Shown: positions 1 through 9,630, counted from the stretch's first letter. The stretch is 64,000 nt of DNA from Desulfosporosinus sp. Sb-LF (GCF_004766055.1 NZ_SPQR01000008.1:62001-126000), one strand, 5' to 3'. Program-made: numbers and translations. Notes: generated from the letters alone by a model not told the origin.

Positions 1-2660
1 AACGCTGTCAGGTGGATTTCCATTTTGGAGGAAATTTATTACCGGTATTTGAAGTTCCTCAAGGGTACACATTAGAAGGTTTTCTCGAGGCCGAATGTCG
101 CAGTGCCTTTCCGCGTTTCTATCCACAAATGAAGGAAGTAGAGCGTGAACGTTTGGATTATGAGCTCCAAGTTATCTTTCAAACGGGGTTTGCAGGATAT
201 TTCCTGATTGTTGCAGATTTCTGTCGTTTTGCAAGGGAAAACTGCGTGGCAGTCGGGCCTGGGCGGGGGTCAGCGGCAGCAAGTATGGTGGCGTATTTAT
301 TAGGAATCACATCGGTTGAACCGCTGCGCCATGATTTGCTTTTTGAACGGTTCTTAAATCCGGATCGAATCTCGATGCCGGATATTGACATAGATTTTGA
401 CCCGGAAGGCCGGGAACGTGTGATCCGTTATGTCACGGAAAAATATGGCTCAGATAAGGTGTGCCAAATCATTACTTTTGGAACCATGGGTGCAAAAGCG
501 GCAATTCGGGACGGGGGGCGGGTTTTAGGGATTCCCTTGGCCAGAGTGGACAAGGTAGCGAAAGCGATTCCTTCTGATTTAGGGATGACCTTGGAAAAAG
601 CCTTAAGTGCATCTCCTGATTTGGCTCGTATGGTCGAAGAGGACGAAGAGATCAAGCGGCTTTATACCTTAGCTCGGTCTCTCGAAGGGATGACGAGACA
701 CGCTTCTACGCATGCAGCAGGAATTGTTATCTCTAAAGATCCTCTTATGAATCATCTCCCCCTTCAGAGGACGTCGGAGGACTTTGTCATGACCCAATTT
801 CCGATGAAAGTGGTCGAGGAAATTGGGCTCCTAAAGATGGACTTTCTAGGGCTGCGAAACTTGACGATTTTACAAGAGGCTGTGCGACGGATTGAGGAGA
901 CTCAGGGGTTAAAGCTAGATTTTCAAACTCTGACACTGGATGATCCTCGGACGTATACGCTCTTAGCGTCCGGAAACAGTACGGGAATCTTTCAACTGGA
1001 AAGCGGCGGTATGCGCGCTATTTTGAAGGAGCTCAAGCCAACCTGTTTTGAGGATATTATAGCAGTTTTGGCTTTATATCGACCCGGTCCGATGGAACAA
1101 ATCCCGGAGTTTATCCGCCGAAAACACGGGGGCAATATCACGTATCTACATCCAAAACTGGAGACGATTCTTAAATCGACCTACGGGATTATCGTTTATC
1201 AGGAACAAGTCATGCAGATCGCTCGTGATCTTGGTGGATATTCTCTGGGTCGAGCGGATTTGCTCCGCCGGGCGATGGGGAAAAAGAAAAAGGAAATCAT
1301 GGAAGAGGAGCGCCAGAACTTCATTGAGGGGTTACAAGATGAGGATGGAACATGGATTATCCCCGGCGCACTTCGGATTGGTTTGACGCGTCAAGATGCA
1401 GAAGTAATTTTTGATCTAATGGCGAAGTTTGCCGAGTATGGTTTTAACAAGGGGCATGCAACAGCCTATGCCGTGATTTCGTATCAGACGGCCTATTTAA
1501 AAGCAAACTATCCCTTAGAGTTCATGGCTGCTCTTTTAAGCACTGTTATGGGCTCATCGGATAAAATATCGTTTTATATTCAAGATGCAAAGCTGAGTGG
1601 AATTCAAGTGCTCCCTCCCGACGTCCAATTCAGCCTAGTCGGATTTTCCACTGAGGAGCAGGCGATCCGTTTTGGATTGGGAGCTATCCGCAATGTGGGG
1701 GTCAATGTTGTGGAAAAGATCTTAGAAGCTCGTAAAGATGGCCTTTTTAAATCCCTAGATGATTTCTGCATGCGTGTCGATCAAAAGGTTTTAAACCGAC
1801 GTGTTCTAGAAAGTTTAGTTCGTGCTGGTGCCTTTAGTTCGTTTTGTTCAAGAGCACAGGCGATGGCTGTTTTGGACCAGGTTTTAGATACAGCGCAACG
1901 TCGACAAAAAGACAGGCTTTCGGGTCAATTTTCCCTTTTCGATTTGGATGAAGGGCTTGACGAGGGAATTAAACTACCCCAACTTCCAGATTTTCATGAA
2001 CGCCTGATTCTTGATATGGAAAAGGAATACCTAGGTCTCTATTTAAGTGGACACCCGCTTTCCTCCGTTATGCCTCAATTACAGCCTTATATGTCGTCTG
2101 ATATCCTGACTTGTCTGGAAGGCGAGGAGGAGAAGAAAGTGGCGCTTGGAGGATTAGTAACGGGATTTCGGCAAAATGTAACTAAAAAGGGCGAAATGAT
2201 GGCGAGCTTTGTTTTGGAAGATTTATCAGGAGGAATTGAGGTTTTAGTTTTCCCACGAATCTATGCTCAAATCCATTCAATGGCCAATGATCAGGTGATC
2301 GTTGTGGTAGGGCGGTACAATATTCGGGATGAGGAGAAAAAGATCTTCGCTGAGAAAATCACAAAAATTGAGGACTTAGAGCCTTCACCTATTCTGAAAA
2401 ACGTCTCTGCTAAAACGGCAGGAAAGCGTCTTTTTCTAAGGTTTCCCGATGATAAAAGCTATCTTATGCAGCAAGTATTGAATATTTTACAGCGTTTTCC
2501 TGGAAATCAACCGGTTTACTTCTATTTTGAGGAAAACCAGAAAGTTATTGAAGGAAAACAAGAATTTTGGGTTAATGATGGAGATGAACTTAACAGTGCG
2601 CTTCGAGAAGTGATGGACCCCCGTAATATGATCTGGAAACCCGCTAAAAATTTTGCCTAA
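1..2660 (+). CDS. dnaE: DNA polymerase III alpha subunit, 5' truncated by window edge
   Basis: Replicative DNA polymerase catalytic subunit. The reading frame is open to base 3, so the GTG at 12 is internal and the N-terminal PHP domain lies mostly outside the window. Visible are the palm motif with GPGRGSAA and the PDIDIDFD catalytic aspartates (near residues 120-130 of the visible part), the RPGPM and YQEQVM motifs, the GHATAYA segment, and a C-terminal OB-fold (VALGGLVTGFRQNVTKKG). It ends at TAA 2658-2660, 77 bases before coaD. Seen: motifs and an intact frame. Family knowledge: DnaE rather than PolC, because no exonuclease insertion is visible. Confidence 0.97.
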   Translation, partial: RCQVDFHFGGNLLPVFEVPQGYTLEGFLEAECRSAFPRFYPQMKEVERERLDYELQVIFQTGFAGYFLIVADFCRFARENCVAVGPGRGSAAASMVAYLLGITSVEPLRHDLLFERFLNPDRISMPDIDIDFDPEGRERVIRYVTEKYGSDKVCQIITFGTMGAKAAIRDGGRVLGIPLARVDKVAKAIPSDLGMTLEKALSASPDLARMVEEDEEIKRLYTLARSLEGMTRHASTHAAGIVISKDPLMNHLPLQRTSEDFVMTQFPMKVVEEIGLLKMDFLGLRNLTILQEAVRRIEETQGLKLDFQTLTLDDPRTYTLLASGNSTGIFQLESGGMRAILKELKPTCFEDIIAVLALYRPGPMEQIPEFIRRKHGGNITYLHPKLETILKSTYGIIVYQEQVMQIARDLGGYSLGRADLLRRAMGKKKKEIMEEERQNFIEGLQDEDGTWIIPGALRIGLTRQDAEVIFDLMAKFAEYGFNKGHATAYAVISYQTAYLKANYPLEFMAALLSTVMGSSDKISFYIQDAKLSGIQVLPPDVQFSLVGFSTEEQAIRFGLGAIRNVGVNVVEKILEARKDGLFKSLDDFCMRVDQKVLNRRVLESLVRAGAFSSFCSRAQAMAVLDQVLDTAQRRQKDRLSGQFSLFDLDEGLDEGIKLPQLPDFHERLILDMEKEYLGLYLSGHPLSSVMPQLQPYMSSDILTCLEGEEEKKVALGGLVTGFRQNVTKKGEMMASFVLEDLSGGIEVLVFPRIYAQIHSMANDQVIVVVGRYNIRDEEKKIFAEKITKIEDLEPSPILKNVSAKTAGKRLFLRFPDDKSYLMQQVLNILQRFPGNQPVYFYFEENQKVIEGKQEFWVNDGDELNSALREVMDPRNMIWKPAKNFA

Positions 2661-2737
2661 AGAGGTTTCCACTAGCAGGATTATTAACTTTTAAGGCGAA
2701 ATCCATGGAAATATCTGAAATAAAAAGGAGATTCATT

Positions 2738-3244
2738 GTGCGTACAGCGATTTATCCCGGAACATTCGATCCGGTAACCAACGGACATCTCGATATTTTA
2801 ATCCGGGGGAAAGAATTGTTTGACGGAGTGACTATCGCCATTGCCGCTGATAGTAATAAGGCTCCTTTGTTTACGCTCGGAGAGAGAATGGAACTTCTTT
2901 TAGAATCAACAAAGGACATGCCTAATGTCAGTGTCCGTGTTTTTGAGGGGTTGACGGTTGAATTTGCACGTCAATGTGGTGCGGTAGCCATTCTTCGAGG
3001 ACTTCGCGCACTGTCAGATTTTGAATATGAATTCCAACTTGCCTTAATGAACAAAAAAATTGCACCGGATATTGAAACAGTTTTTTTGATGACTCAGAGT
3101 GAATTTTCGTTTATTAGTTCAAGTGCGATTAAATTAACAGCTAGTTTGCATGCTAGTATTTCGGATTTTGTGCCACCCCATGTCGAAAAAGCATTGATGT
3201 CTAAATTTTCCGGAATACGCTCGGATTCAAATGATCAGGAGTAG
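2738..3244 (+). CDS. coaD: phosphopantetheine adenylyltransferase
   Basis: Penultimate step of coenzyme A synthesis: ATP plus 4'-phosphopantetheine gives dephospho-CoA. The nucleotidyltransferase signature YPGTFDPVTNGH is at the extreme N-terminus and the ISSSAIK motif near residue 127. Length of about 168 residues is normal for the family. I chose GTG 2738 because AAGGAG at 2725-2730 lies 7 bases upstream and the family begins a few residues before YPGTFDP; the ATG at 2705 would add a non-homologous leader. coaE, the last CoA step, is also in this window at 28424. Confidence 0.95.
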   Translation: MRTAIYPGTFDPVTNGHLDILIRGKELFDGVTIAIAADSNKAPLFTLGERMELLLESTKDMPNVSVRVFEGLTVEFARQCGAVAILRGLRALSDFEYEFQLALMNKKIAPDIETVFLMTQSEFSFISSSAIKLTASLHASISDFVPPHVEKALMSKFSGIRSDSNDQE

Positions 3245-3257
3245 AATGGGCATTTGT

Positions 3258-3286
3258 TTGCACAATCTAAAAGGCTATGGTATCAT
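3258..3286 (+). promoter_or_regulatory. sigma-A type promoter of the acc operon
   Basis: TTGCAC at 3258-3263 and TATCAT at 3281-3286 are separated by 17 bases, in the gap between coaD and the small gene at 3318. Predicted from sequence only. Confidence 0.6.
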
Positions 3287-3317
3287 AATACGTATTTAAT
3301 AAGGGGGCTTTACCAGA

Positions 3318-3518
3318 ATGTGGACCGTCATATATATTGCACCCAATAAGATAATCGCTGAAAAATATAAGACAATCCTCACCGACGAAGGGATGCTTGT
3401 TCAACTTCGCCCGATTGGTTCAGCGCATCTTGGCGATCATGCTTCAGTTGAGATTCTTGTACCAGAATCTGAAGCAGAAGAAGCCCATGAAATCATCACT
3501 GGCGCCATAGGGAGCTAA
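3318..3518 (+). CDS. small DUF2007-like protein upstream of accD
   Basis: A 66-residue protein with an alternating beta/alpha pattern starting [11 protein letters not shown] and ending [13 protein letters not shown], resembling the DUF2007 'putative signal transducing protein' family, a ferredoxin-like fold without known catalysis. AAGGGGGC at 3301-3308 precedes the ATG. Its stop is two bases from the accD start, so it is almost certainly co-transcribed and perhaps translationally linked with the acetyl-CoA carboxylase genes. No catalytic residues are evident and the function is not known to me. Confidence 0.8.
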   Translation: MWTVIYIAPNKIIAEKYKTILTDEGMLVQLRPIGSAHLGDHASVEILVPESEAEEAHEIITGAIGS

Positions 3519-3520
3519 CC

Positions 3521-4420
3521 ATGTTTAAAGATATATTCAGAAAACCTAAGTATGTTACGATTCAATCTGCTCCATCCCAGAAACGTGCTCCGTCGGATGT
3601 TCCTTTGCAACAACCCTTGACGATTAGCAAGAAAGAGCTTCCTGATGGTCTTTGGGTTAAGTGCCCGAAGTGTGGGGAAGTTCTGTTTAACAAAAATCTC
3701 GAGGAAAACGCAAGAGTTTGCACGACATGTGAGTATCATTTCAGAATTACGGCAAGGGTGCGCCTTGGGTTATTGGCTGATGAGGATAGTTTCCAAGAAT
3801 GGGATTCCGAAATGATAACACGCGATCCCTTGGAGTTTCCTGGTTATGAAGAAAAGCTCCTTGAAGCACAGGGGAAGTCAGGAATGACGGAAGGTGTGCT
3901 TACAGGATATGCCATGATTGAGGGGATCCCTGTTGTTCTAGCTTTCAATGAAGCAAGTTTCATGATGGGCAGCATGGGCGCTGTCGTAGGGGAAAAAATT
4001 ACTCGCGCGATTGAACGTGCGATTGATATGCGTTTACCCGTGGTTATGTTTTCTACTTCGGGGGGCGCTCGAATGCAAGAAGGAATTATCTCGTTATACC
4101 AAATGGCAAAGACCAGTGCTGCTTTAGGACGGCTAGCTGAAAATCACTTGCTGTATATTTCCGTACTTACAGATCCCACATTTGGAGGGGTCACAGCCAG
4201 CTATGCTTCCCTTGGGGACATTTCGATTGCTGAGCCTAATGCTTTAATTGGATTTACGGGACCGCGAGTGATTAAACAGACCATGAGGCAAGAGCTTCCT
4301 GTAGGTGCACAAACGGCAGAGTTTAACCAAGAGCATGGCCTAATTGATTTGATTGTAGAGCGATCCCAGATGCGCTCTACTTTAGCTCGTTTGTTGCGAT
4401 ACCATCAGGAAGGGGTATAG
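3521..4420 (+). CDS. accD: acetyl-CoA carboxylase carboxyltransferase subunit beta
   Basis: Transfers the carboxyl group from carboxybiotin to acetyl-CoA to make malonyl-CoA for fatty acid synthesis, as a heterotetramer with AccA. An N-terminal zinc ribbon is visible (CPKCGEVL at about residue 47, then CTTCEYHF). The crotonase-fold core follows, with [11 protein letters not shown] and [11 protein letters not shown], the glycine-rich CoA/oxyanion region. 299 residues is typical. It is followed one base later by accA. Confidence 0.97.
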   Translation: MFKDIFRKPKYVTIQSAPSQKRAPSDVPLQQPLTISKKELPDGLWVKCPKCGEVLFNKNLEENARVCTTCEYHFRITARVRLGLLADEDSFQEWDSEMITRDPLEFPGYEEKLLEAQGKSGMTEGVLTGYAMIEGIPVVLAFNEASFMMGSMGAVVGEKITRAIERAIDMRLPVVMFSTSGGARMQEGIISLYQMAKTSAALGRLAENHLLYISVLTDPTFGGVTASYASLGDISIAEPNALIGFTGPRVIKQTMRQELPVGAQTAEFNQEHGLIDLIVERSQMRSTLARLLRYHQEGV

Positions 4421-4421
4421 T

Positions 4422-5420
4422 ATGGCGCAACTGTTTGATTTTGAAAAACCTATTTTGGAACTGGAAAAGAAAATCTCGGAAATTCAGAAGTTCTCCGCTG
4501 ATAAGGGAATGGACCTTTCTCAGGAAGTGGCTACCCTTGAAAAGAGAGTAGTCCTTCTGAAGAAAGAAATTTACGGTAGCCTTGAGCCTTGGCAGAAAGT
4601 TCAGATTGCTAGGCATCCTGAACGACCTAATTTTTATGACTACGCTTCATTGTTGTTTGAAGACTTTATAGAACTTAAGGGTGATCGACTTTTTGCGGAT
4701 GATCGCTCGATTGCGGGTGGGATTGCACTTTTCCACGGAAAAGTTGTGACAGTGATTGCCCAGGTTAAGGGGAGGGACACGAAGGAGAATATTAAACGTA
4801 ACTTCGGCATGCCTCATCCTGAAGGGTATCGCAAAGCGTTGCGCCTGATGGATCAGGCTGAAAAATTCGGACGTCCGATCTTGACGTTCATTGACACTCC
4901 CGGGGCCGCCTGTGACTTAGCAGCTGAGGAACGTGGGCAGGGCGAGGCTATTGCCAGATGTCTTCTTGCGATGTCGGGATATCGGGTTCCTGTGATTAGT
5001 ACTGTGATCGGAGAGGGCGGAAGTGGTGGAGCTCTCGCTCTTGGAGTGGGTAATGTGGTCTTGATGCTTGAGAATTCCTTTTACTCTGTTATTGCTCCAG
5101 AAAGTTGCGCCTCCATTCTATGGAAAGACACCACTAAGGCGAAGGAAGCGGCAGCTGCTCTGAAATTTACGGCACAGGACTTGAAACGGCTTGGAGTCGT
5201 TGATGAAATAGTACGAGAGCCTCTAGGCGGGGCCCATAACAACCTCAACCAGACCGCAGAAGAATTATCACAGGCCATTTCGAAGTACCTCGTGCGTCTC
5301 CGTTCAGAGGCTCCTGAAGCTCTGAAGGATCAGCGATATCAGAAGTTGCGTTCAATTGGAGTTTTTGAAGAAAAAGTTACATTAAATCTAACAAAAGGCT
5401 TGACTAAGTCGCTAGATTGA
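4422..5420 (+). CDS. accA: acetyl-CoA carboxylase carboxyltransferase subunit alpha
   Basis: Partner of AccD in the carboxyltransferase half-reaction. The N-terminal helical coiled coil (FEKPILELEKKISEIQ) and the crotonase core with GRDTKENIKRNFGMPHPEGYRKA and GEGGSGGALALGVG are clear. 332 residues is slightly longer than average because of a short C-terminal extension. It starts one base after the accD stop, in the same operon. Biotin carboxylase and carrier subunits are not in the window. Confidence 0.97.
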   Translation: MAQLFDFEKPILELEKKISEIQKFSADKGMDLSQEVATLEKRVVLLKKEIYGSLEPWQKVQIARHPERPNFYDYASLLFEDFIELKGDRLFADDRSIAGGIALFHGKVVTVIAQVKGRDTKENIKRNFGMPHPEGYRKALRLMDQAEKFGRPILTFIDTPGAACDLAAEERGQGEAIARCLLAMSGYRVPVISTVIGEGGSGGALALGVGNVVLMLENSFYSVIAPESCASILWKDTTKAKEAAAALKFTAQDLKRLGVVDEIVREPLGGAHNNLNQTAEELSQAISKYLVRLRSEAPEALKDQRYQKLRSIGVFEEKVTLNLTKGLTKSLD

Positions 5421-5465
5421 TGGTATTATAACTAAGTCGTCATTGAACATCTGGCGAATAACATT

Positions 5466-5551
5466 GGGCGAGTGGCGGAATGGCAGACGCGTCGGTCTCA
5501 AAATCCGATATATGTGAGTATGTGGGGGTTCAAGTCCCCCCTCGCCCACCA
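5466..5551 (+). tRNA. tRNA-Leu (anticodon CAA)
   Basis: A class II tRNA with encoded CCA. The acceptor stem GGGCGAG (5466-5472) pairs with CTCGCCC (5541-5547), followed by discriminator A and CCA at 5549-5551. The anticodon loop CTCAAAA gives CAA, reading UUG. The T-arm GGGGG TTCAAGT CCCCC is perfect, and the long variable arm expected for leucine tRNA is present. Confidence 0.97.
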
Positions 5552-5563
5552 CAAAGAACTTAT

Positions 5564-5592
5564 AAAAAGAGCCTATAAAGGCTCTTTTTTTG
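5564..5592 (+). terminator. rho-independent terminator after tRNA-Leu
   Basis: AAAGAGCC-TATAAA-GGCTCTTT hairpin followed by a T tract. Confidence 0.85.
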
Positions 5593-5735
5593 TACGTAAA
5601 GCACTAGTGCGAAAACGGGGGACGGTTCTTGCTTTTAAACCTCTTCAAATGATAATATAAAGCAAAAAAGGTACTTATTAAATGGAATTGAAATAGAACA
5701 TCTAAAGACCTTACAAACACTGAAAGAGATGGGGC

Positions 5736-5774
5736 TTTCAGGAAACTTTCAGCTTTCCTTCAGCATCGATTCAG
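5736..5774 (+). promoter_or_regulatory. tandem 11-bp TTCAG repeats, probable response-regulator operator
   Basis: Four hexamers of pattern NTTCAG start at 5736, 5747, 5758 and 5769, exactly 11 bp apart. The last ends 10 bases before CATAAT (5785-5790), a candidate -10 box. A spacing of one helical turn is what OmpR/PhoB-family dimers use. The same arrangement, with the same distance to the -10, occurs before the glycosylation operon at 9654. The rest of 5593-5841 shows no gene; it contains one GGGGACGGTTCTT stretch at about 5619 of unknown meaning. Confidence 0.7.
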
Positions 5775-5841
5775 CCGAGTATTGCATAATAAGGCAATGT
5801 GGCGAAAATAAGATTTTCCTTAATCTTTAGGGGGTAAAGGT

Positions 5842-6522
5842 ATGCAGAAACTAAAGGGAATCAAAGTATTGCTAGTCGATGATGAACCGAATATATTGCA
5901 ATTTTTAGAGATGGGTCTTCAGGATGAAGGATTTGAGGTACTTACGGCTCAAGACGGGATGACAGCCGTAACGCTCGCCAAACAATTTCAGCCCCATATT
6001 ATTATACTGGATGTCATGATGCCCGGCATGGACGGTTTCGAAGTATGTCGAATGCTCAAGAAGACTGAAGATGTGGCCATTATAATGCTGACGGCTAAGG
6101 ATGAAGTGGACGATCGTGTAAAAGGGCTCACTCTGGGGGCCGATGATTACATGATGAAACCGTTCAGTTTTGAGGAATTGCTAGCACGTATTCATGCTAG
6201 AATCCGAAATCAATTCCCCAATTTGATGGGGGAAGTTGTAATTGGAGCCTTTCGAATTGATGACAGGCGCAAAGAAATCCTTTACGAGCAACGGATTCTG
6301 GAACTCTCAACAACCGAGTATGAGCTGCTCAAATTTTTAGTACTCAATCAAGGCTTAGTTTTAAGCAAAGCGAAAATATTGGACAAAGTATGGGGCTATG
6401 ACTTTGGTGGAGATGAAAATATTGTAGAGGTGTATATACGGTCGCTTAGGGAAAAGTTAAATGACAAAGAACATCGTTTAATTCGCACCTTGCGCGGGGC
6501 GGGATACAGGGTTGACCTGTAA
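5842..6522 (+). CDS. OmpR/PhoB-family response regulator
   Basis: A 226-residue two-domain regulator. The receiver domain has the acidic pair VDDE (13-16), phospho-acceptor Asp57 in LDVMMPGMDG, and the conserved Lys in MMKPFSF (about residue 107). The C-terminal winged-helix DNA-binding domain ends in the usual RTLRGAGYR. AGGGGG precedes the ATG. It overlaps the kinase start by one base. The 11-bp repeats upstream suggest autoregulation, and their recurrence at 9654 suggests it also controls the glycosylation operon; both are inferences. Confidence 0.95.
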   Translation: MQKLKGIKVLLVDDEPNILQFLEMGLQDEGFEVLTAQDGMTAVTLAKQFQPHIIILDVMMPGMDGFEVCRMLKKTEDVAIIMLTAKDEVDDRVKGLTLGADDYMMKPFSFEELLARIHARIRNQFPNLMGEVVIGAFRIDDRRKEILYEQRILELSTTEYELLKFLVLNQGLVLSKAKILDKVWGYDFGGDENIVEVYIRSLREKLNDKEHRLIRTLRGAGYRVDL

Positions 6523-8054
6523 TGAAAACAAACTCGCTACGCTTTCAACTACTATCACGTTCTTTACTGCTCATGGCTGTATTACTTGTAATCATCGGAT
6601 TTTCGCAATATATCTTCATGCGGGAGTTTATATACCAAAATAAAGCAATAAGTGTACAAAGTCAGATTCGATCAATTCCTCCAGATGCATGGGGAAAATG
6701 GGTGAATAATACAGACGGTGATAATCACGATAAAACACCAGGTAACCCCCCAGATAATATAGAGATCACTTCGGGTGATCATGAAGGAAGCGATCACGAC
6801 CATGCCTTCATTAGCGAATCAAATGACGGTCGAAATCGTGTCCCTTTTTTCTTTTTACCAGACTCCACCATCGCCTTCTACGAGACGAATGGGACTTTTA
6901 CGGTACTTTCTAATTCACTAACGACTGGTGGAATCCCTTCTAAACTTGCTGAGCAGGATTATAAAGACGCCATGGGTTCAAAAGCTGGATTGATGTACAA
7001 AGTCTTGAACCAAACAGCGGGAAGTGAGCAATTGATCGTTCTGCAACCTATTCAAACAAAGGGTCAATTGCTCGGAGTTGTGCAGGTAGATGTAAGTACT
7101 AAGCCCTTAAAGGATATTTTAACTCGGCAACTTTTGACGTTTCTGTCGATTTCATTACTCGCGTTAATCGGTGGTATGTTGGCCTTTATTCCTGTGTTGA
7201 GAAAAACGTTGGTTCCTTTATCCAAGATGGTGGATACAGTGGAACAAATCGACGCCGGAAATCTAGCCGAACGATTACCGGTTGGACAGGGGCAAGTGGA
7301 AATTGACCGTTTGGCAGTCTCTTTTAATGGAATGTTGGAAAGACTGGAATGTTCGTTTGAGGCGGAAAAAGAGGCAAAAGAGCAGATGCGGCGCTTTGTC
7401 GCTGACGCCTCTCATGAGCTTCGCACTCCCTTGACCTCTATTCACGGTTTTTTAGAGGTACTGCTCCGTGGTGCGATGAATCAACCGGATAAGTTGCATA
7501 GGTCTTTGAAGAGCATGTACGCTGAATCTGAGCGCATGAAAAAGCTGGTTCAAGACCTTCTTTTACTTGCGAAGCTGGATCGATCACCGAATATCCAGCT
7601 TAGTGAGGGAGAACTGGGCGAGATAATGAAGGAAATGGCACCGCAGTTAAGGTTATTAGCGGGAAACCGCAAAGTTAGCCTGCGACTTACTTCGAATTTG
7701 AGATGCCGCTTTGATGCGGATAAGATGAAGCAGGTGATCTTAAATCTCTTTCATAATGCGGTACAGCATACGGATTCAGAGAAGGGGGATATCCGACTTT
7801 CGTTGGAAACCGCTCCCGCCGGTGGGGTAGAACTTACCGTGAGAGATAACGGTTCTGGCATACAGGAGGAGCATTTGCCTAAGCTGTTTAACCGTTTTTA
7901 TCGAAGTGATTCTTCGAGAACTCGTAAATACGGTGGTGCGGGACTCGGTTTGGCAATCACTAAATCGATTGTAGAACTTCATGGAGGTACGATACGGGTA
8001 GAAAGTTTTGCAGAGGAAGGAACCATCTTTTATGTATGGTTACCCGCAATCTAA
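6522..8054 (+). CDS. sensor histidine kinase
   Basis: Membrane sensor partner of the preceding regulator. TM1 spans about 12-31 and TM2 about 204-226, enclosing an extracellular domain of some 170 residues that includes an Asp/His-rich stretch (about 64-95, with DGDNHD and SDHDH), a possible metal or charge sensor. HAMP follows, then HisKA with phospho-acceptor His298 (ADASHELRTPLTS), and HATPase with N box, DNGSGI and GGAGLGLAI. The ATG overlaps the regulator's stop (TAATG). The stimulus is unknown; envelope stress or cations are plausible from the regulated neighbours. Confidence 0.94.
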   Translation: MKTNSLRFQLLSRSLLLMAVLLVIIGFSQYIFMREFIYQNKAISVQSQIRSIPPDAWGKWVNNTDGDNHDKTPGNPPDNIEITSGDHEGSDHDHAFISESNDGRNRVPFFFLPDSTIAFYETNGTFTVLSNSLTTGGIPSKLAEQDYKDAMGSKAGLMYKVLNQTAGSEQLIVLQPIQTKGQLLGVVQVDVSTKPLKDILTRQLLTFLSISLLALIGGMLAFIPVLRKTLVPLSKMVDTVEQIDAGNLAERLPVGQGQVEIDRLAVSFNGMLERLECSFEAEKEAKEQMRRFVADASHELRTPLTSIHGFLEVLLRGAMNQPDKLHRSLKSMYAESERMKKLVQDLLLLAKLDRSPNIQLSEGELGEIMKEMAPQLRLLAGNRKVSLRLTSNLRCRFDADKMKQVILNLFHNAVQHTDSEKGDIRLSLETAPAGGVELTVRDNGSGIQEEHLPKLFNRFYRSDSSRTRKYGGAGLGLAITKSIVELHGGTIRVESFAEEGTIFYVWLPAI

Positions 8055-8085
8055 TAGACCACACGATTAGGTAGAAAATGCAATT

Positions 8086-8129
8086 ACGGCTCTATTCGCT
8101 GATTTATGGCGAATGGAGCCGTTTCTTTT
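8086..8129. terminator. bidirectional hairpin, left copy of a flanking repeat
   Basis: ACGGCTCTATTCGC and its near-perfect complement form a 14-bp stem around an 8-base loop (8086-8122), followed by TTTCTTTT. It lies between the convergent kinase gene and nhaC; the nhaC stop codon is inside the loop. Bases 8081-8100 are repeated exactly at 9583-9602, upstream of nhaC. Confidence 0.75.
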
Positions 8130-9459
8130 GACCCTGAGCCCAAAACTTTACATATAGAATTTGAGTGAATGGAAGAAGATAGAGGAAAAAAGCGTAGGGT
8201 ATGAAGCCGGTCAGACTTACATTCATCGTTGAAGAAGGAACAAAGGCCGCCGTATTCCAGGGTATCAGAGCTGCCAACGGTACGCAGGTATTTTCTAAGT
8301 CAACTGCCAATTGGTAATGATCAAATTTGTTTTTAACATAAACCTTGTTCATTAGAGAATTAGTTAAAACGATAGCGATCGTTTGGCTGCACCCTAAGAG
8401 GGCGGTGAGAATGCTTACGGTCGTCGTCGTCAGGAACGTGGCAGGGCGAGATTTCGCTCTTAATAGAATCTCGTCTAAATCTTCCAGAATGTTTGTTTCT
8501 GCAAAAAGTCCTGCCCAACAACAGGAAACAAAAACGACAACCGATACTTTCCACATTGAAAAGATCCCACCGCCCTTCAGGATGGTCCTAAGTGAACTAT
8601 CTATGTCTAGATTAAAACCTAACAGCACAATTCTTAAAATTTCAAGGACATTGTAATGTTGTCGGCTAAAACTAATAATCGAAGCTAGCAAAATGCTTAC
8701 GAGCATCGATATTTTTACGTCAACCCTTAGGATTGCGAGAATGAGTATGGCTAGTGCTGGCAATAAGGCTACCCAATGAAGCCCAAAAATGTTGGAGATT
8801 TCATAGGTCATAGTGCTTTCTGTAAACGTTAAGGGATGATGTAACGACAACAATAGGTATAGGAAAATTGACATAATAAAGGAGACAGTTCCTGTCGTTA
8901 ACATAGCCTTTATGTTTGGATAAAGATCGGTTTCCGTCAAATGGGCAACTAAATTGGCACTTGAGGACATAGGGGAGCAACGATCACCAAAATAGGCCCC
9001 AGCAATAATAGCTCCGGCGGCGATATCTGCATCGATATTGCCGCTCTTAGCCATTAAAATTAAGGATAAGCCTACGGTACTCACCGTTCCGAAAGAGGTT
9101 CCTAGTAGGAAGGATACCAAACAACTTATAAGAAATGCGTACATTATAAAAAGCTTTGGGTCAATAAGCTTTATGCCATAATAAAGAATAGCTGGAGTGG
9201 TTCCTGAGGCCATCCAGAGGGATGTTATGGCACCAACCAACACGAGGATACGCAAGACAATAAACGATTTTTTGCCTCCCTGATAGGACATTCGTATAAT
9301 ATCTTTCATCGGATATCCCCTTAGCCAGGCAATGAAAGCAAAATTCAATAAACAAAGTACCAGCGGAAAACCAATAAATATTCCATGAAGGGTGCAGAAA
9401 ATTAGAAGGACAAACGCGATAATTACGCTGATAATAATGTATGAATTCCCTTGTTTCAT
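8104..9459 (-). CDS. nhaC: NhaC-family Na+/H+ antiporter
   Basis: A 451-residue polytopic membrane protein of about 11-12 helices. NhaC signatures include GTSFGTVSTVGLSL and GAYFGDRCSPMSSSANL, corresponding to the GAYFGDKxSPLS element of the family, plus a second half with AETNILEDLD. The family exchanges Na+ for H+, sometimes coupled to organic anions such as malate/lactate; the exact substrate is not predictable. It is transcribed against its neighbours and is flanked on both sides by related hairpin repeats, suggesting that it interrupted a two-component system/target-operon pair. Confidence 0.88.
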   Translation of the reverse strand: MKQGNSYIIISVIIAFVLLIFCTLHGIFIGFPLVLCLLNFAFIAWLRGYPMKDIIRMSYQGGKKSFIVLRILVLVGAITSLWMASGTTPAILYYGIKLIDPKLFIMYAFLISCLVSFLLGTSFGTVSTVGLSLILMAKSGNIDADIAAGAIIAGAYFGDRCSPMSSSANLVAHLTETDLYPNIKAMLTTGTVSFIMSIFLYLLLSLHHPLTFTESTMTYEISNIFGLHWVALLPALAILILAILRVDVKISMLVSILLASIISFSRQHYNVLEILRIVLLGFNLDIDSSLRTILKGGGIFSMWKVSVVVFVSCCWAGLFAETNILEDLDEILLRAKSRPATFLTTTTVSILTALLGCSQTIAIVLTNSLMNKVYVKNKFDHYQLAVDLENTCVPLAALIPWNTAAFVPSSTMNVSLTGFIPYAFFLYLLPFTQILYVKFWAQGQKKRLHSP

Positions 9460-9582
9460 GGTTTACCCCCTTATGATACTTTTGAATTCTCTGTGGTTAT
9501 TTAATCTGATATGTACAGTGTGTAGTATAATAAGTTTAATTAGAATCCACAAGGGAAGAAGTGCACAATTCAGACAAAAGCT

Positions 9583-9630
9583 CAATTACGGCTCTATTCG
9601 CTAATTCATTGGTGGATAGAGCCGTTTTTG
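9583..9630. terminator. hairpin repeat, right copy flanking nhaC
   Basis: Bases 9583-9602 equal 8081-8100 exactly and the downstream arm (ending GAGCCGTTTTT at 9628) is similar. The stem ACGGCTCTAT/ATAGAGCCGT is followed by a T run, so it can terminate plus-strand transcripts. The short frames across 9460-9798 have no coding character. Confidence 0.7.

Noticed and set aside
5472-5660. 62-codon frame
   Set aside because: It runs through tRNA-Leu and its terminator.
5736-5774. CRISPR-like short repeats
   Set aside because: Units are six bases every 11 bases, without spacers of CRISPR length; the geometry fits a regulator-binding array. No CRISPR array was seen anywhere.
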